Part shown: positions 1 to 8,574 of the stretch, in pieces | How the letters are laid out: each line of letters begins with the position of its first letter | How positions within the stretch are numbered: position 1 is the first letter of the stretch | DNA from: Bacteroidota bacterium | Lineage (GTDB): Bacteria; Bacteroidota; Bacteroidia; UBA7662; JAIXUI01 | DNA length: 46,307 nt | NCBI GenBank assembly: GCA_027484125.1 | Contig: JAIXUI010000005.1 | Span: 1 to 46,307 of the forward strand | Reading direction: 5' to 3' | Translations under genes and position numbers: made by a program | The notes under the pieces: model-generated | Told to the model about the DNA's origin: nothing | The model's database searches: none | The model's input: only the letters and a program-made list of their open reading frames with translations

Positions 1-203
1 ATAATCAACTTTTGCCAATCAGTTAGAAAGCACTGGAACGGCATAATCAGCTTCTTTAATTTGAGACTAACCTCTGCAATAGCAGAGCGAATAAACCTTA
101 AAATACAAGAGATAAAACGATCCGCTAAAGGATATAGAAATATGAAAAACTTTATCGCAATGATCTACTTCCATTTAGGTAAGCTTCCAATCCCTACCCA
201 CAA

Positions 204-356
204 TTAATGGCGAAGAACCACAATTTCTAAGTAACCTTCAATTGCGTCAGGGGCTGATTGAGATTTTTGGGCAGACCTAAATCCTAGTGTAGTGTATGTT
301 ATTTTTTCACTGTCACCAATATTCATTTTTTCTTCGTTTTTATTTTCTCCTGTCAT
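204..356 (-). CDS. Possible small hypothetical protein (50 aa)
   Basis: An ATG-to-TAA frame of 50 codons encodes a hydrophilic N-terminus (MTGENKNEEKMNIGD) followed by a less charged half ending in EGYLEIVVLRH. I recognise no family. The frame lies outside any other gene, its composition looks protein-like rather than repetitive, and the ATG follows an A/T-rich stretch, but I see no convincing promoter. It could be a small orphan gene or a chance frame in an A+T-rich spacer. Confidence 0.3.
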   Translation of the reverse strand: MTGENKNEEKMNIGDSEKITYTTLGFRSAQKSQSAPDAIEGYLEIVVLRH

Positions 357-383
357 AAATTAAGTTTTGTTTATATGTTAATT

Positions 384-510
384 TTCGCGCCGTCTTCTTT
401 TAGAGTGAGGCAATACATCCCTATTCGCGCAACTCCTCTTAAACTTGCGTATCTATCTGTTCTAACTTGCGTATATTTATTCTGAGTTGCGCATAGGTTC
501 GTCTTGGTTG
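384..510 (-). repeat. Degenerate 21-bp-period repeat with TACGCAA core
   Basis: On the plus strand the motif TTGCGT or a variant occurs near 445, 467 and 487, and TTCGCG near 384 and 424, so the spacing is about 21 bp (22 and 20 in the clearest part). Read on the minus strand the core is TACGCAA, the same core as in the large array at 45474-46307, but in the opposite orientation. In one minus frame the monomers translate as seven-residue units (KYTQVRT, DRYASLR). The copies are few and eroded. Confidence 0.5.
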
Positions 511-977
511 AACCTATTGAAGTATTGGCGAAAGCGTTGAAAACTGCCTGCATAGATTTAGGGTATTTGAGGCTCTTTAGAGGGTTAATGGTGCTGTCTG
601 CTCCGTAGTGCGAAGATAGAAAATCTTAAAATTCGTTGAGGTCTATGAGGATTTTTTTTGTTCGGTTCCTTGGGGGAGTTATGTGGATACAGACTTTAGT
701 GTTATTGCTGCCTTTGTGGCCCAGGTGGGATTGGTTGTAGTGTAGGTCGGTGCCTTGTTTCATAAGCTAGAAAGTTTGGTAACATATTGATTATTTGCGA
801 CATATTTCTTTACTGCATTGTGTAGGCCGGGTATATATGGTTAAGTTGAATTAGCTATACCTTTATTGTGGGCTGGCTATTTTTAGAAGTTGGCGGATCG
901 TTTTTCAATAGGAGACAGTATAAATGCTGTCTCAACGAGGTCGTTGCATTGGTCTTTTCACCTGCAACTTCTCGCTT
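511..977. other. Intergenic stretch without recognisable gene
   Basis: I see no credible coding frame, RNA gene or strong hairpin here. The sequence is rich in T and G on the plus strand. It separates the left 21-bp-period array from the second one at 978-1103. Confidence 0.5.
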
Positions 978-1103
978 CCTTCCCAGTGCTCTGAACTAAC
1001 CTTCAAAGGCTCCGAACTACCCTCCCAATGCTCTGAATCACTCTATCAATGTTCTGAACTATCCTCCCAGTCCTCTGAATCACTTTCTCTGTTTTCTGAA
1101 CTG
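978..1103. repeat. Six tandem 21-bp repeats with TCTGAAC core
   Basis: Six consecutive 21-bp units start at 978, 999, 1020, 1041, 1062 and 1083. Each carries TCTGAA, TCCGAA or a close variant at exactly the same offset (990, 1011, 1032, 1053, 1074, 1095). The rest of the unit varies around CCTCCCAGTGCTCTGAACTA. The core differs from the TACGCA arrays at the window edges, but the period is identical. Short frames through it encode heptads only because 21 bp is seven codons. It lies just downstream of the minus-strand gene ending at 1164. Confidence 0.75.
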
Positions 1104-1138
1104 TATGTGCTGGGTGATTGTGGACTTCTTTCTTGGGG

Positions 1139-1158
1139 TTACCCGATGTATCGGGTAA
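1139..1158. repeat. Perfect inverted repeat, possible weak terminator
   Basis: TTACCCGAT, a GT spacer and ATCGGGTAA form a 20-bp near-palindrome 6 bp past the stop of the sugar dehydrogenase gene. Its place suits transcription termination for the minus-strand pair above it, but no T-run follows on that strand, so a protein-binding site is equally possible. Confidence 0.4.
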
Positions 1159-1163
1159 TGATT

Positions 1164-2330
1164 TTACTGAAGGGTTCTTACTCTTACCAGCCTGCCGGGG
1201 TTTTCGAGGCTTATCCATAGTTCTCCGTCGGGGAAGCAGGTTACGTTTCTGATTCTTCCGAGGTTTTCGAGTAGGCTGGGTTCTTCTGTGGCGGTTTCGC
1301 CGTTGAGCTTCAGTCTTCTTAGCTTTTTATCGACCAAGCATCCTAAGAGCATCTGCCCGCGCCAGGCTTGCCATCGGGGATGATGCAAGATGGTCATGCC
1401 GCAGAAGGCGGGTGAGGGTATCCAATTTAATACTGGTGCTTGTATCCCGGCGGCTAAATGTCCGTTGGAGATGAGGCTTCCGTCGTAGTTGATGCCTTCG
1501 GAATACAATGGCCAGCCGTAGTTGGCTCCTTTTCTGATGAAGTTAAGCTCGTCGCCGCCGCGTGGTCCGTGCTCGGTGGACCAAAGCCTGCCGCTTAAAT
1601 CGAAGGTTAGTCCCTGGGGATTGCGGTGCCCGTAGGTCCAAGCCGGTCGTGGCTGACTTTGCCCCGGCAAGACTGGATTGTCAGACGGAACAGTTCCATC
1701 GTCGTTTAACCGCAATATCTTCCCCCAAATACTGCCAGTGTTCTGCGCATTTTGATTGATGGAGGTTGCGCCTCCTTGGCTTCCGCTCCCTCCTTCTCCT
1801 ACGCTCCAATACAGCTTTCCGTCGGGGCCGAAGGCTAATCGGCTGCCATAATGGCCAAACCAAGAGGTTCTGTCGAGGCTTTCGAATAGCGTCGTAACTT
1901 CTACGACTTGGTTGCCGTTGAGCTTGAATCTTAGTAAACGGATGCGACCGTTGTTGAAGCAGTTGACCAAGTAAATCCATCCGTTTTGGGCATAGTTCGG
2001 ATGAACAACCAAGTCGAGCCAGCCGCCTTGCCCTCGAGGATCGGTTCCGGTGATGTTGTGGATCACGGGCGTGAGCAACTTGGTAGCGGTGTCGAGCAGC
2101 CTTAATCCGCTAGATTTTTCTGTGAGGAGTACTTTCCCATCGGGCAAGCGAACCATGCCCCAGAAAATGCCTGTTCCCTGAAAGACGGTATCCGCGACCC
2201 AGTTGGGTGTTAAGTTAGTCGGGGTTGGGTTGGGAGGCGTTGGAACTGGCTCATCTTGGCAACTCATGAACATGCATCCTAACATCAACCACCCTAACCA
2301 AAAATGAGATTGCCTCAGTTTGAAATGCAT
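1164..2330 (-). CDS. PQQ-dependent sugar (glucose/sorbosone) dehydrogenase-family lipoprotein
   Basis: The product belongs to the soluble glucose/sorbosone dehydrogenase beta-propeller family, which oxidises aldoses with PQQ at the cell envelope. Family marks are SVGEGGSGSQGG, YGHRNPQGLTFD and STEHGPRGGDELNFI followed by GANYGWP, in the usual order. I start at the internal ATG (2330) because it gives a short positive stretch, a hydrophobic core (FWLGWLMLGCMFM) and a lipobox-like SC, hence a probable lipoprotein of 388 residues. An ATG at 2369 would add 13 residues before the signal. A proline-rich linker follows the cysteine. It lies 83 bp after the PhoD-like gene on the same strand and is probably cotranscribed. 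The substrate cannot be told from sequence. Confidence 0.85.
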   Translation of the reverse strand: MHFKLRQSHFWLGWLMLGCMFMSCQDEPVPTPPNPTPTNLTPNWVADTVFQGTGIFWGMVRLPDGKVLLTEKSSGLRLLDTATKLLTPVIHNITGTDPRGQGGWLDLVVHPNYAQNGWIYLVNCFNNGRIRLLRFKLNGNQVVEVTTLFESLDRTSWFGHYGSRLAFGPDGKLYWSVGEGGSGSQGGATSINQNAQNTGSIWGKILRLNDDGTVPSDNPVLPGQSQPRPAWTYGHRNPQGLTFDLSGRLWSTEHGPRGGDELNFIRKGANYGWPLYSEGINYDGSLISNGHLAAGIQAPVLNWIPSPAFCGMTILHHPRWQAWRGQMLLGCLVDKKLRRLKLNGETATEEPSLLENLGRIRNVTCFPDGELWISLENPGRLVRVRTLQ

Positions 2331-2413
2331 GGAATTAGCATCATTCGAACACTGGAATAATTGAAACATACCGATTGAGTTAACCCCTTACTAACACCCA
2401 ATGAAGACAAATG

Positions 2414-3730
2414 TTAGAAATCTCGCTCCCATACCTTTTCATTCTTGGCATTGATAATTCGGATATTCAACTTCCGGTCTTTGCCTTTTCCGGTCAGCTT
2501 CAACAAAGCGAAGTTTCGGTCATTCACGCGAGTGCCTTCTACCCGGAGGTCGTTCACTTCCTTCTCGTACTTTCCTCTTGCTACCCCTGAGGTCAGTGGT
2601 GAACAGGTTAAATCGTAGAGGTCTTTGCCATTGCTCAACTTCAGCTTGCTCAATTCCGTAAAATGGCGGTCGCCAGTAAGAAACATCACGCCGCTGATGT
2701 TTTCCTTCACTAAAGCGTCGAGAATCTGGGTTCTGTCGGCGGGGGTATTGATGAAGTTTTCCTTGCTCGGACTTGGGTTGAGGAACTGACTTCCCACCAC
2801 CACGAGTTTGTAACGCGCTTTGCTGGTGCAGAGGTTGTCAATCAACCATTGAATTTGCTCCTGACCGAGAATGGTTCTTTCGGTGCTATCGCGGTCGTTA
2901 GGTGTTTTGAAAGTGCGGTCGTCGAGGAGGAAAAAGTCCACGTCGGCCCAACTAAACATGCCGTAGTTGCCTTTCCGTTGCGGATCGCGTGGAGCGTTGG
3001 GCCAAAAAAGGTGGAAGGCTTCCCGGGTGAGGTGCTTTCTATCAAAACCGCGGTCGCCGTCGTTAGGACCGAAGTCATGGTCATCCCAAATGGCGGCGTG
3101 GTGAGCAGTTTGCAGCAAGGCCTGCATTTCAGGGAGCTGGCGGGTATGGCTGTAGCGGTGCAGCACTCCCGAGCGTGAGCCCCAATCGGCTTCTCTTAAA
3201 TAGGTATTGTCGCCGGCCCAAATCATCCACTCGGGTTGGTGAGAGGCAATGTGGTTGAATATCTGGTAATCCCCACCGTAAGCACGCCCGGGACGATCGT
3301 ATAGGGAGTCGTTTACATAGGCGCAGCTTCCCAACGCGAAGGTAACTTCCGGGGTATCGGGCCACCATGGCCAGAGAGGAGCTGTTTGAAATTGAAGTGG
3401 ACGCGCAAAGGCTTGATTCTTTCCGTTTAATTGTACGCTGTAGCCATACTTTTTACCTGGTTCTAAAAGCGGTAAAACGAAGGTGTAGCAGAACGCTTTG
3501 TCTGCTGAAGTTTGTATTTCCTCGGTTTGTTGAACTTGCTTAGGCGCTTGTAAGGGCCAATAACTAAGTTTGACCTTTGAAGGCTGATTGGTCTGCAACC
3601 AGATGGCCACCTCACGCGGTTCAGCATAGCCCGGCATGGGGCCTGCTGCTATGCGCGCTTGTGCATTTACATCAACCACGGTTGACGCAAGCTGGAGGAA
3701 TGAGATCAAGAGAAAAAGGAGTCGCTTCAT
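2414..3730 (-). CDS. PhoD-like alkaline phosphatase/phosphodiesterase, exported
   Basis: 438 residues with a signal peptide (MKRLLFLLISFLQLAS, cleavage near NAQA). An N-terminal fibronectin-like domain precedes the metallophosphatase domain. PhoD-family marks are FALGSCAYVND, WMIWAGDNTYLRE, AAIWDDHDFGPND, VVVGSQFLNPS and MFLTGDRHFTEL. Together they supply the Asp, Asn and His metal ligands of this calcium/iron-dependent family, which hydrolyses phosphomonoesters or phosphodiesters in the periplasm or outside the cell. A TAATTTTG box ends 4 nt before the ATG. The gene is divergent from the gene at 3793 and leads the two-gene unit with the sugar dehydrogenase. The exact substrate is unknown. 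Confidence 0.88.
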   Translation of the reverse strand: MKRLLFLLISFLQLASTVVDVNAQARIAAGPMPGYAEPREVAIWLQTNQPSKVKLSYWPLQAPKQVQQTEEIQTSADKAFCYTFVLPLLEPGKKYGYSVQLNGKNQAFARPLQFQTAPLWPWWPDTPEVTFALGSCAYVNDSLYDRPGRAYGGDYQIFNHIASHQPEWMIWAGDNTYLREADWGSRSGVLHRYSHTRQLPEMQALLQTAHHAAIWDDHDFGPNDGDRGFDRKHLTREAFHLFWPNAPRDPQRKGNYGMFSWADVDFFLLDDRTFKTPNDRDSTERTILGQEQIQWLIDNLCTSKARYKLVVVGSQFLNPSPSKENFINTPADRTQILDALVKENISGVMFLTGDRHFTELSKLKLSNGKDLYDLTCSPLTSGVARGKYEKEVNDLRVEGTRVNDRNFALLKLTGKGKDRKLNIRIINAKNEKVWERDF

Positions 3731-3734
3731 TTTC

Positions 3735-3742
3735 CAAAATTA
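3735..3742 (-). promoter_or_regulatory. Bacteroidota -7 box TAATTTTG for the PhoD-like gene
   Basis: On the minus strand TAATTTTG matches the Bacteroidota -7 consensus TAnnTTTG exactly and ends 4 nt before the ATG at 3730. Transcription would begin at or very near the start codon. Confidence 0.5.
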
Positions 3743-3767
3743 AAAACCTTACGCAGGGGTTTTCGGT

Positions 3768-3775
3768 TAAATTTG
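3768..3775 (+). promoter_or_regulatory. Bacteroidota -7 box TAAATTTG, divergent
   Basis: TAAATTTG matches TAnnTTTG and ends 17 nt before the ATG at 3793, so the untranslated leader would be about 10-13 nt. It shares a 62-bp divergent intergenic region with the PhoD-like promoter. Confidence 0.5.
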
Positions 3776-3792
3776 GGTAATCAGTTAAAGCC

Positions 3793-4251
3793 ATGCCTAA
3801 AGCCAATATCCGACTCATCGACGCCTTACGTACCGTGGCAACCCGCATAGAAACCGGCGCTCCCTACATGTGGGGCCACATGGGCTCTTGTAATTGCGGC
3901 CACCTTGCTCAGGAACTCACCGCTTTTACTAAGGAAGAAATCCACCGCTACGCTTTGCAACGCTATGGCGACTGGAAGCAACAAGTGATGGACTTTTGCC
4001 CTACTACCGGCGCTCCTTTGGATATGATTATTGGTAGAATGATGGACTATGGCATGACCGCCGACGACCTCATGCGTTTAGAAGACCTGAGCGACGAGCG
4101 GGTCCTGCGCAAGCTGCCCGGAGGAAAACGCGTATTGCAACGCAATAAGAAGGAAGATGCCGTATCCTATATGAGAGCGATGGCAGAAATGCTGGAAGAA
4201 GAACTGGCAGCGGCTCCTCAGCCTGAACGCTTTCAGTTGGAATTGGCGTAA
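3793..4251 (+). CDS. Conserved-looking hypothetical protein (152 aa)
   Basis: I do not recognise the family. The protein is soluble, without signal peptide or membrane segment. It has an N-terminal helical part, a segment YMWGHMGSCNCGHLAQE with two closely spaced Cys and two His, a central part with CPTTGAPLDMIIGRMMDYGM, then a basic region RKLPGGKRVLQRNKKED and an acidic C-terminus. The Cys/His cluster could bind a metal, but the spacing fits no finger type I know. It is the first gene after a TAAATTTG promoter and leads into the AlbA_2 protein gene 24 bp downstream. Confidence 0.7.
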   Translation: MPKANIRLIDALRTVATRIETGAPYMWGHMGSCNCGHLAQELTAFTKEEIHRYALQRYGDWKQQVMDFCPTTGAPLDMIIGRMMDYGMTADDLMRLEDLSDERVLRKLPGGKRVLQRNKKEDAVSYMRAMAEMLEEELAAAPQPERFQLELA

Positions 4252-4275
4252 TTTGCTCCCGAATTTTAACAATTG

Positions 4276-5508
4276 GTGGAAGCGCTTTTACTAAGTGAAC
4301 GAATAAAGAATGCTATTCTCATTGGAGAAAGTGACTTCCGTGAATTTAAATCGGCTTGGGAAGGAAAACCCGGAGCCAAAAAACCAAGGTTAGCGAAGAA
4401 AATCAGTCAGGATATTGGAGAAGCTTTAGTTGCTTTCGCCAATACCGATGGAGGCGAAATCATCATCGGAATCGAGGACGACGGAACGATTACCGGAGTT
4501 CCACACGATGACAGAGACCTTGACTTGACGATGCATGCACCCTTCAATTGGGTAGATGAAAATCAGCAACTACCGATGGTGTTTCGCCAGAAAGTAGTGA
4601 TTGATGAAAAACTGGTTTTATTCTTTCAGGTGGACAAAGGAATCACGGAGATTTACCAACTGAAAGACGGCCGGGTGATGCGGAGGAATGAAAAAAGGCA
4701 GACCGTTCCGGCCAATTTAAAGCGACTACAATTCGAGAGAAACGAGATAAAATCGCGCTCTTACGACCGTCAGTTTGTTGATGGTGCTCAGCTCAAAGAC
4801 CTGGATATTCAGCTGGTTGAAAGGCTTACCATGGAGCTTTTACATGGAAGCACCCCTGAACGATTTCTTCAGCAAATGGGAGTTGCTGAATACACCGTTG
4901 GAGGATTAAAACTGACGAGAGCCGCACTGTTGTTATTCGCTAAAGACATTCAAAAATGGCATCCACGATGCCAAATTAGAATACTCAAAATCGCCGGAAC
5001 CGAATTACTATCTGGTGATCAATACAATGTTATAAGCGACGAAGTGGTTCAGGGCAACCTTTTTGAGCTTATCCAAAAATCGTGGGACTACTTGCGCCCC
5101 TATTTAGCATTAAGCACCAAGTTTACCAGCGAAGCCAAATTCGAACAAGTTTTTGCCTATCCGGAAGAGGCTTGCAAGGAAGCGTTATTGAATGCCATTG
5201 CGCATCGTGATTACTCAGCCGAAGGACGCGGGATTGAGGTAATGTTGTTCCATGATAGAATGGAAATCAAGAGCCCCGGCCCGTTGCTTTCAACCATCAG
5301 CGTTGAAGATCTTCAGGCCTTAGACAACCGTCATGATTCGCGAAACGCTAAAATCGCTTACGTTTTAAAAACCAGTAAGGTGATGCGAGAGATAGGAGAA
5401 GGTATGAAAAGAATATTCACTTCTATGATCGAAAATCAGCATCATCAACCTAAGCTGTATTCCAACACAGTGTGGTTTACCCTTACGTTTTTCCAAATAA
5501 ACAATTAA
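4276..5508 (+). CDS. Schlafen AlbA_2-domain putative ATP-binding protein
   Basis: 410 residues, COG2865-like. The N-terminal AlbA_2 (Schlafen) domain shows ESDFREFKSAW, then ALVAFANTDGGEIIIGIEDDG and TITGVP, the hallmark of this nucleic-acid-binding or ATP-associated fold. The C-terminal half carries the HATPase-like segment ACKEALLNAIAHRDY and MEIKSPGPL typical of the same family. Such proteins are often annotated as transcriptional regulators or RecG-like helicase relatives; the biochemical role is mostly unknown. No ATG is available near the N-terminus: starts are TTG at 4273 or GTG at 4276, and I prefer GTG. The EVE-domain gene starts 15 bp downstream, so cotranscription is likely. Confidence 0.8.
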   Translation: MEALLLSERIKNAILIGESDFREFKSAWEGKPGAKKPRLAKKISQDIGEALVAFANTDGGEIIIGIEDDGTITGVPHDDRDLDLTMHAPFNWVDENQQLPMVFRQKVVIDEKLVLFFQVDKGITEIYQLKDGRVMRRNEKRQTVPANLKRLQFERNEIKSRSYDRQFVDGAQLKDLDIQLVERLTMELLHGSTPERFLQQMGVAEYTVGGLKLTRAALLLFAKDIQKWHPRCQIRILKIAGTELLSGDQYNVISDEVVQGNLFELIQKSWDYLRPYLALSTKFTSEAKFEQVFAYPEEACKEALLNAIAHRDYSAEGRGIEVMLFHDRMEIKSPGPLLSTISVEDLQALDNRHDSRNAKIAYVLKTSKVMREIGEGMKRIFTSMIENQHHQPKLYSNTVWFTLTFFQINN

Positions 5509-5523
5509 CCCCATTTTTCTACG

Positions 5524-5940
5524 ATGCCTTATTGGTTGATGAAATCTGAGCCTGATGCTTATTCCTGGGACGACCTCTGCCGGGAAGGCGTGGGCACTTG
5601 GGATGGTGTTCGCAATTATCAGGCACGCAACCACATGCGCAACATGAAACAAGGTGAGCAAGTCTTGTTTTATCACAGCAACATCGGCATGGAGGTAGTA
5701 GGCGTTATGGAAATTTTAGAAGAAGCTTTTCAAGACCCCACCACCGACGACCAACGCTGGTCGGCTGTGCGGGTAAAGGCCATCAATCCGTTTCCGAAAC
5801 CGGTGAAGCTCAGTGAGATGAAGCAACATCCGCTCCTTCAGAACATCGGGTTAATTAAACAAAGCAGGTTGAGTGTAATGCCGCTGACCGACGAAGAATT
5901 TGCCGTAATCATGGATTTAGGCGGCATGAAGATGTCGTAG
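5524..5940 (+). CDS. EVE-domain protein
   Basis: 138 residues covering one EVE domain, a PUA-like fold that reads modified bases or RNA. Typical marks are YWLMKSEPDAYSWDDL at the very N-terminus, GVRNYQARNHMRNM, GEQVLFYHSN, GVMEI and the C-terminal SRLSVMPLTDEEF. The length equals the usual family length. In many bacteria this gene is a standalone housekeeping gene; partners and ligand are not known. It probably shares a transcript with the AlbA_2 gene before it. A small AGCG/CGCT hairpin and a new promoter box separate it from pyrR. Confidence 0.9.
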   Translation: MPYWLMKSEPDAYSWDDLCREGVGTWDGVRNYQARNHMRNMKQGEQVLFYHSNIGMEVVGVMEILEEAFQDPTTDDQRWSAVRVKAINPFPKPVKLSEMKQHPLLQNIGLIKQSRLSVMPLTDEEFAVIMDLGGMKMS

Positions 5941-5957
5941 CGCAAGCGCTTTCTACT

Positions 5958-5965
5958 TACCTTTG
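5958..5965 (+). promoter_or_regulatory. Bacteroidota -7 box TACCTTTG before pyrR
   Basis: TACCTTTG fits TAnnTTTG and ends 7 nt before the pyrR ATG, giving a leader of only a few nucleotides. That leaves no room for a PyrR-binding attenuator in front of pyrR itself. Confidence 0.5.
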
Positions 5966-5972
5966 CCGCATC

Positions 5973-6509
5973 ATGGACAAGCGGCTATTACTCGACGCCC
6001 GAACCCTTCAGATTATGCTAGATCGGCTTTGCCACCAGCTCATGGAAGACCATGATGATTTTTCCCAAACCCGACTCATTGGGTTACAACCTCGCGGAAG
6101 CCTCTTCGCCCGCCGAATTCGTCAGCGCTTAGAGCATTTTACCGGAAAATCCATTCCGCTCGGCTTATTGGATGTCACCTTTTACCGGGATGACTTCCGC
6201 CGGCGAGACGAGCCTTTAGTTGCCTCGGTCACCGATATGCCTTTCGATGTAGAAAAGAAGAAAGTCATCTTGATTGACGATGTGCTGTACACCGGTCGCA
6301 CGCTGAGAGCCGGTTTCGATGCGCTGCTCGATTTCGGCAGGCCGGAACAAGTGCAACTCCTTTGCCTCATTGAGCGAAAATTCAGCCGCCAATTTCCTAT
6401 AGAACCGGATTACTTAGGCCAGGCGGTGAACACCTTAAATACCCAAAAAGTTGTCGTTTCCTGGGCTGAATCCGAAGGCCAGGATTCCGTCTGGCTTTTA
6501 TCCCGATAA
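5973..6509 (+). CDS. pyrR: PyrR-like uracil phosphoribosyltransferase / pyrimidine regulator
   Basis: 178 residues of the PRTase fold. The PRPP-binding motif VILIDDVLYTGRTLRAG is intact, preceded by GLQPRGSLFARRI and the flexible-loop region DVTFYRDDFRRRDEP, as in PyrR. The C-terminus VNTLNTQKVVVSW agrees with the family. PyrR converts uracil and PRPP to UMP and, in Gram-positives, binds pyr mRNA leaders. pyrB follows 8 bp downstream, which supports the pyrimidine assignment. I saw no PyrR-binding RNA hairpin here, so an mRNA-binding role in this organism is unproven. Confidence 0.9.
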   Translation: MDKRLLLDARTLQIMLDRLCHQLMEDHDDFSQTRLIGLQPRGSLFARRIRQRLEHFTGKSIPLGLLDVTFYRDDFRRRDEPLVASVTDMPFDVEKKKVILIDDVLYTGRTLRAGFDALLDFGRPEQVQLLCLIERKFSRQFPIEPDYLGQAVNTLNTQKVVVSWAESEGQDSVWLLSR

Positions 6510-6517
6510 ACCACGCC

Positions 6518-7468
6518 ATGCAGAACGAATCACTCAGTGTCCGCCACCTCATCAGCATCCGCGACCTTAGCACCGCCGACATTGAGTTGATATTTCGTAC
6601 TGCCGACCAGTTTAAGGAGGTCATTAATCGACCCATCAAAAAAGTCCCCTCTCTGCGCGACATCACCGTTGCTAACCTCTTCTTCGAAAATTCTACCCGC
6701 ACCAAACTTTCCTTCGAACTAGCGGAAAAAAGGCTTTCCGCCGACATCGTCAACTTCTCAGCTTCCGGTTCTTCGGTGAGCAAAGGAGAAACCTTGATTG
6801 ACACCGTCAACAACATCCTGGCGATGAAAGTGGACATGGTAGTCATGCGGCATTCCAGCCCAGGAGCTCCGGTTTTCCTAAGCCGCCATTGCCCGGCAGT
6901 GATTATCAATGCAGGCGACGGTGCTCACGAGCATCCTACCCAAGCTTTGTTGGATGCCTATTCCATGAAAGAGAAACACGGGGAGCTTAAAGGATTGAAA
7001 GTAGCCATCATTGGCGACATTCTCCACTCACGAGTGGCCATGTCGAACCTGATCTGCTTACAAAAACTAGGCGCTGAAGTGATGTTGTGTGGGCCAAAAA
7101 CCCTCATTCAGCGTCCTTTGCTCCAACAACCCGGTTTACTCATCAGTCATAATACCGAAGAAGCCCTCCGTTGGTGCGATGTAGCCATGGTGTTGCGCAT
7201 TCAACTAGAGCGTCAAAACACACGTCTATTCCCTTCACAACGCGAATATGCGCGCGTATTCGGACTTAACCGCGCCCTGCTCGACAAAGTAGGCAAGCCC
7301 ATCACCATCATGCACCCCGGCCCTATCAATCGCGGCGTCGAAATCACCTCCGACGTAGCCGACGGCCCGGGTAACATCATCCTCGACCAAGTAGAAAACG
7401 GCGTAGCCGTAAGAATGGCCGTACTCTATCTATTGGCAGGACAAATACGCATACCCGATTCCGCTTGA
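6518..7468 (+). CDS. pyrB: Aspartate carbamoyltransferase catalytic subunit
   Basis: 316 residues. PyrB joins carbamoyl phosphate and aspartate, the first committed step of pyrimidine synthesis in the cytoplasm. The carbamoyl-phosphate loop FENSTRTKLSFE, the second loop SASGSSVSKGET, DGAHEHPTQALLD and the C-terminal MHPGPINRGVEI are all present and in order. The length is that of a class B/C catalytic chain. No regulatory pyrI chain lies nearby, so the enzyme may work as a catalytic trimer or have its partner elsewhere. It forms an operon with pyrR. Confidence 0.96.
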   Translation: MQNESLSVRHLISIRDLSTADIELIFRTADQFKEVINRPIKKVPSLRDITVANLFFENSTRTKLSFELAEKRLSADIVNFSASGSSVSKGETLIDTVNNILAMKVDMVVMRHSSPGAPVFLSRHCPAVIINAGDGAHEHPTQALLDAYSMKEKHGELKGLKVAIIGDILHSRVAMSNLICLQKLGAEVMLCGPKTLIQRPLLQQPGLLISHNTEEALRWCDVAMVLRIQLERQNTRLFPSQREYARVFGLNRALLDKVGKPITIMHPGPINRGVEITSDVADGPGNIILDQVENGVAVRMAVLYLLAGQIRIPDSA

Positions 7469-7534
7469 TTTAAATCAGGCTTTCGTAACTTAACCATCAG
7501 CAATCAACCACTCAGGCAAACGCAATCAGAAATC

Positions 7535-8554
7535 ATGAACAGACCAAGAAAAGTCACCACCCTCGGGCAGTTTATCATCGAACGGCAACGGGACTTCCCT
7601 TTCGCTAAAGGCGAATTGAGCCGCCTCCTCAGAGACATTGGCATTGCGGCTAAAATCGTGAACAGAGAAGTTAACAAAGCTGGACTTGTAGATATCCTCG
7701 GCTCCACCGGACGAGAAAACATTCAGGGTGAAGACGTGAAAAAACTCGACATCTTCGCTAATGAGCAATTCATCGCGGCGCTTACCTCCGGTGGTGAGTG
7801 TTGTGTGATTGCCTCTGAAGAGAACGAGGAAATCATCCCCATCGAAACAGAAATCTCCAAGAATGCCAAATACGTGGTCATGATTGACCCCTTAGATGGC
7901 TCCAGCAATATCGACGTGAATGTTTCTATTGGAACCATTTTCTCTATCTACCGCCGTAAATCCTTGGGTGGTCCCGGAACTTTAGAGGACTGTTTACAGG
8001 CCGGAACAGAGCAAGTGGCTGCCGGTTATGTGGTTTATGGTTCCTCTACCATGTTGGTTTACACCACTGGAAGAGGCGTCAATGGATTCACCTTAGACCC
8101 TTCTATCGGAGAGTTTTGTTTATCGCATCCGGAGATGCGCGTACCGGAAACCGGGGTTATTTACTCCATCAACGAAGGCAACTACATCAAGTTTCCGGAA
8201 GGCATCAAGAAATACATCAAGTACTGCCAAGAAGACGATAAAGCCACTTCTCGCCCGTACAGCTCTCGCTATATCGGCTCTATGGTTGCCGACTTCCACC
8301 GAAACCTCATCAAAGGTGGCGTATTCATTTACCCACAAACCCAGAAAAGCCCGAACGGCAAGCTGCGTTTGTGCTATGAGTGTAATCCACTAGCCTTTAT
8401 TGTAGAGCAAGCAGGCGGAAAAGCGAGCCACGGCACTGGACGCATCCTCGAAATCACCCCTACTGACCTTCACCAACGCACGCCGATCATCATCGGATCC
8501 GTGAAAATGGTGGAGCAAGTAGAAGATTTCCTAAGGCAGTATCCAGGGAATTAA
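7535..8554 (+). CDS. fbp: Fructose-1,6-bisphosphatase class I
   Basis: 339 residues. The enzyme dephosphorylates fructose 1,6-bisphosphate in gluconeogenesis. Class I marks include the metal-site region [52 protein letters not shown] and [22 protein letters not shown]. All catalytic segments are intact and the length is usual for bacterial class I enzymes. It starts 66 bp after pyrB, without a clear promoter box of its own, and ends before a strong hairpin terminator that closes this plus-strand gene block. Confidence 0.97.
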   Translation: MNRPRKVTTLGQFIIERQRDFPFAKGELSRLLRDIGIAAKIVNREVNKAGLVDILGSTGRENIQGEDVKKLDIFANEQFIAALTSGGECCVIASEENEEIIPIETEISKNAKYVVMIDPLDGSSNIDVNVSIGTIFSIYRRKSLGGPGTLEDCLQAGTEQVAAGYVVYGSSTMLVYTTGRGVNGFTLDPSIGEFCLSHPEMRVPETGVIYSINEGNYIKFPEGIKKYIKYCQEDDKATSRPYSSRYIGSMVADFHRNLIKGGVFIYPQTQKSPNGKLRLCYECNPLAFIVEQAGGKASHGTGRILEITPTDLHQRTPIIIGSVKMVEQVEDFLRQYPGN

Positions 8555-8574
8555 CACATAGTCCATTCACTCCC

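Noticed and set aside
924-1220. Overlapping plus and minus frames of 98 and 71 codons with heptad-like translations
   Set aside because: The heptads follow from the 21-bp DNA repeat at 978-1103; both frames end in unrelated sequence, and neither has a family-like segment.
5939-5950. Hairpin AGCG-CAAG-CGCT between the EVE gene and pyrR as terminator or PyrR-binding site
   Set aside because: A stem of four pairs is too short, no T-run follows, and it lacks the features of a PyrR-binding loop.
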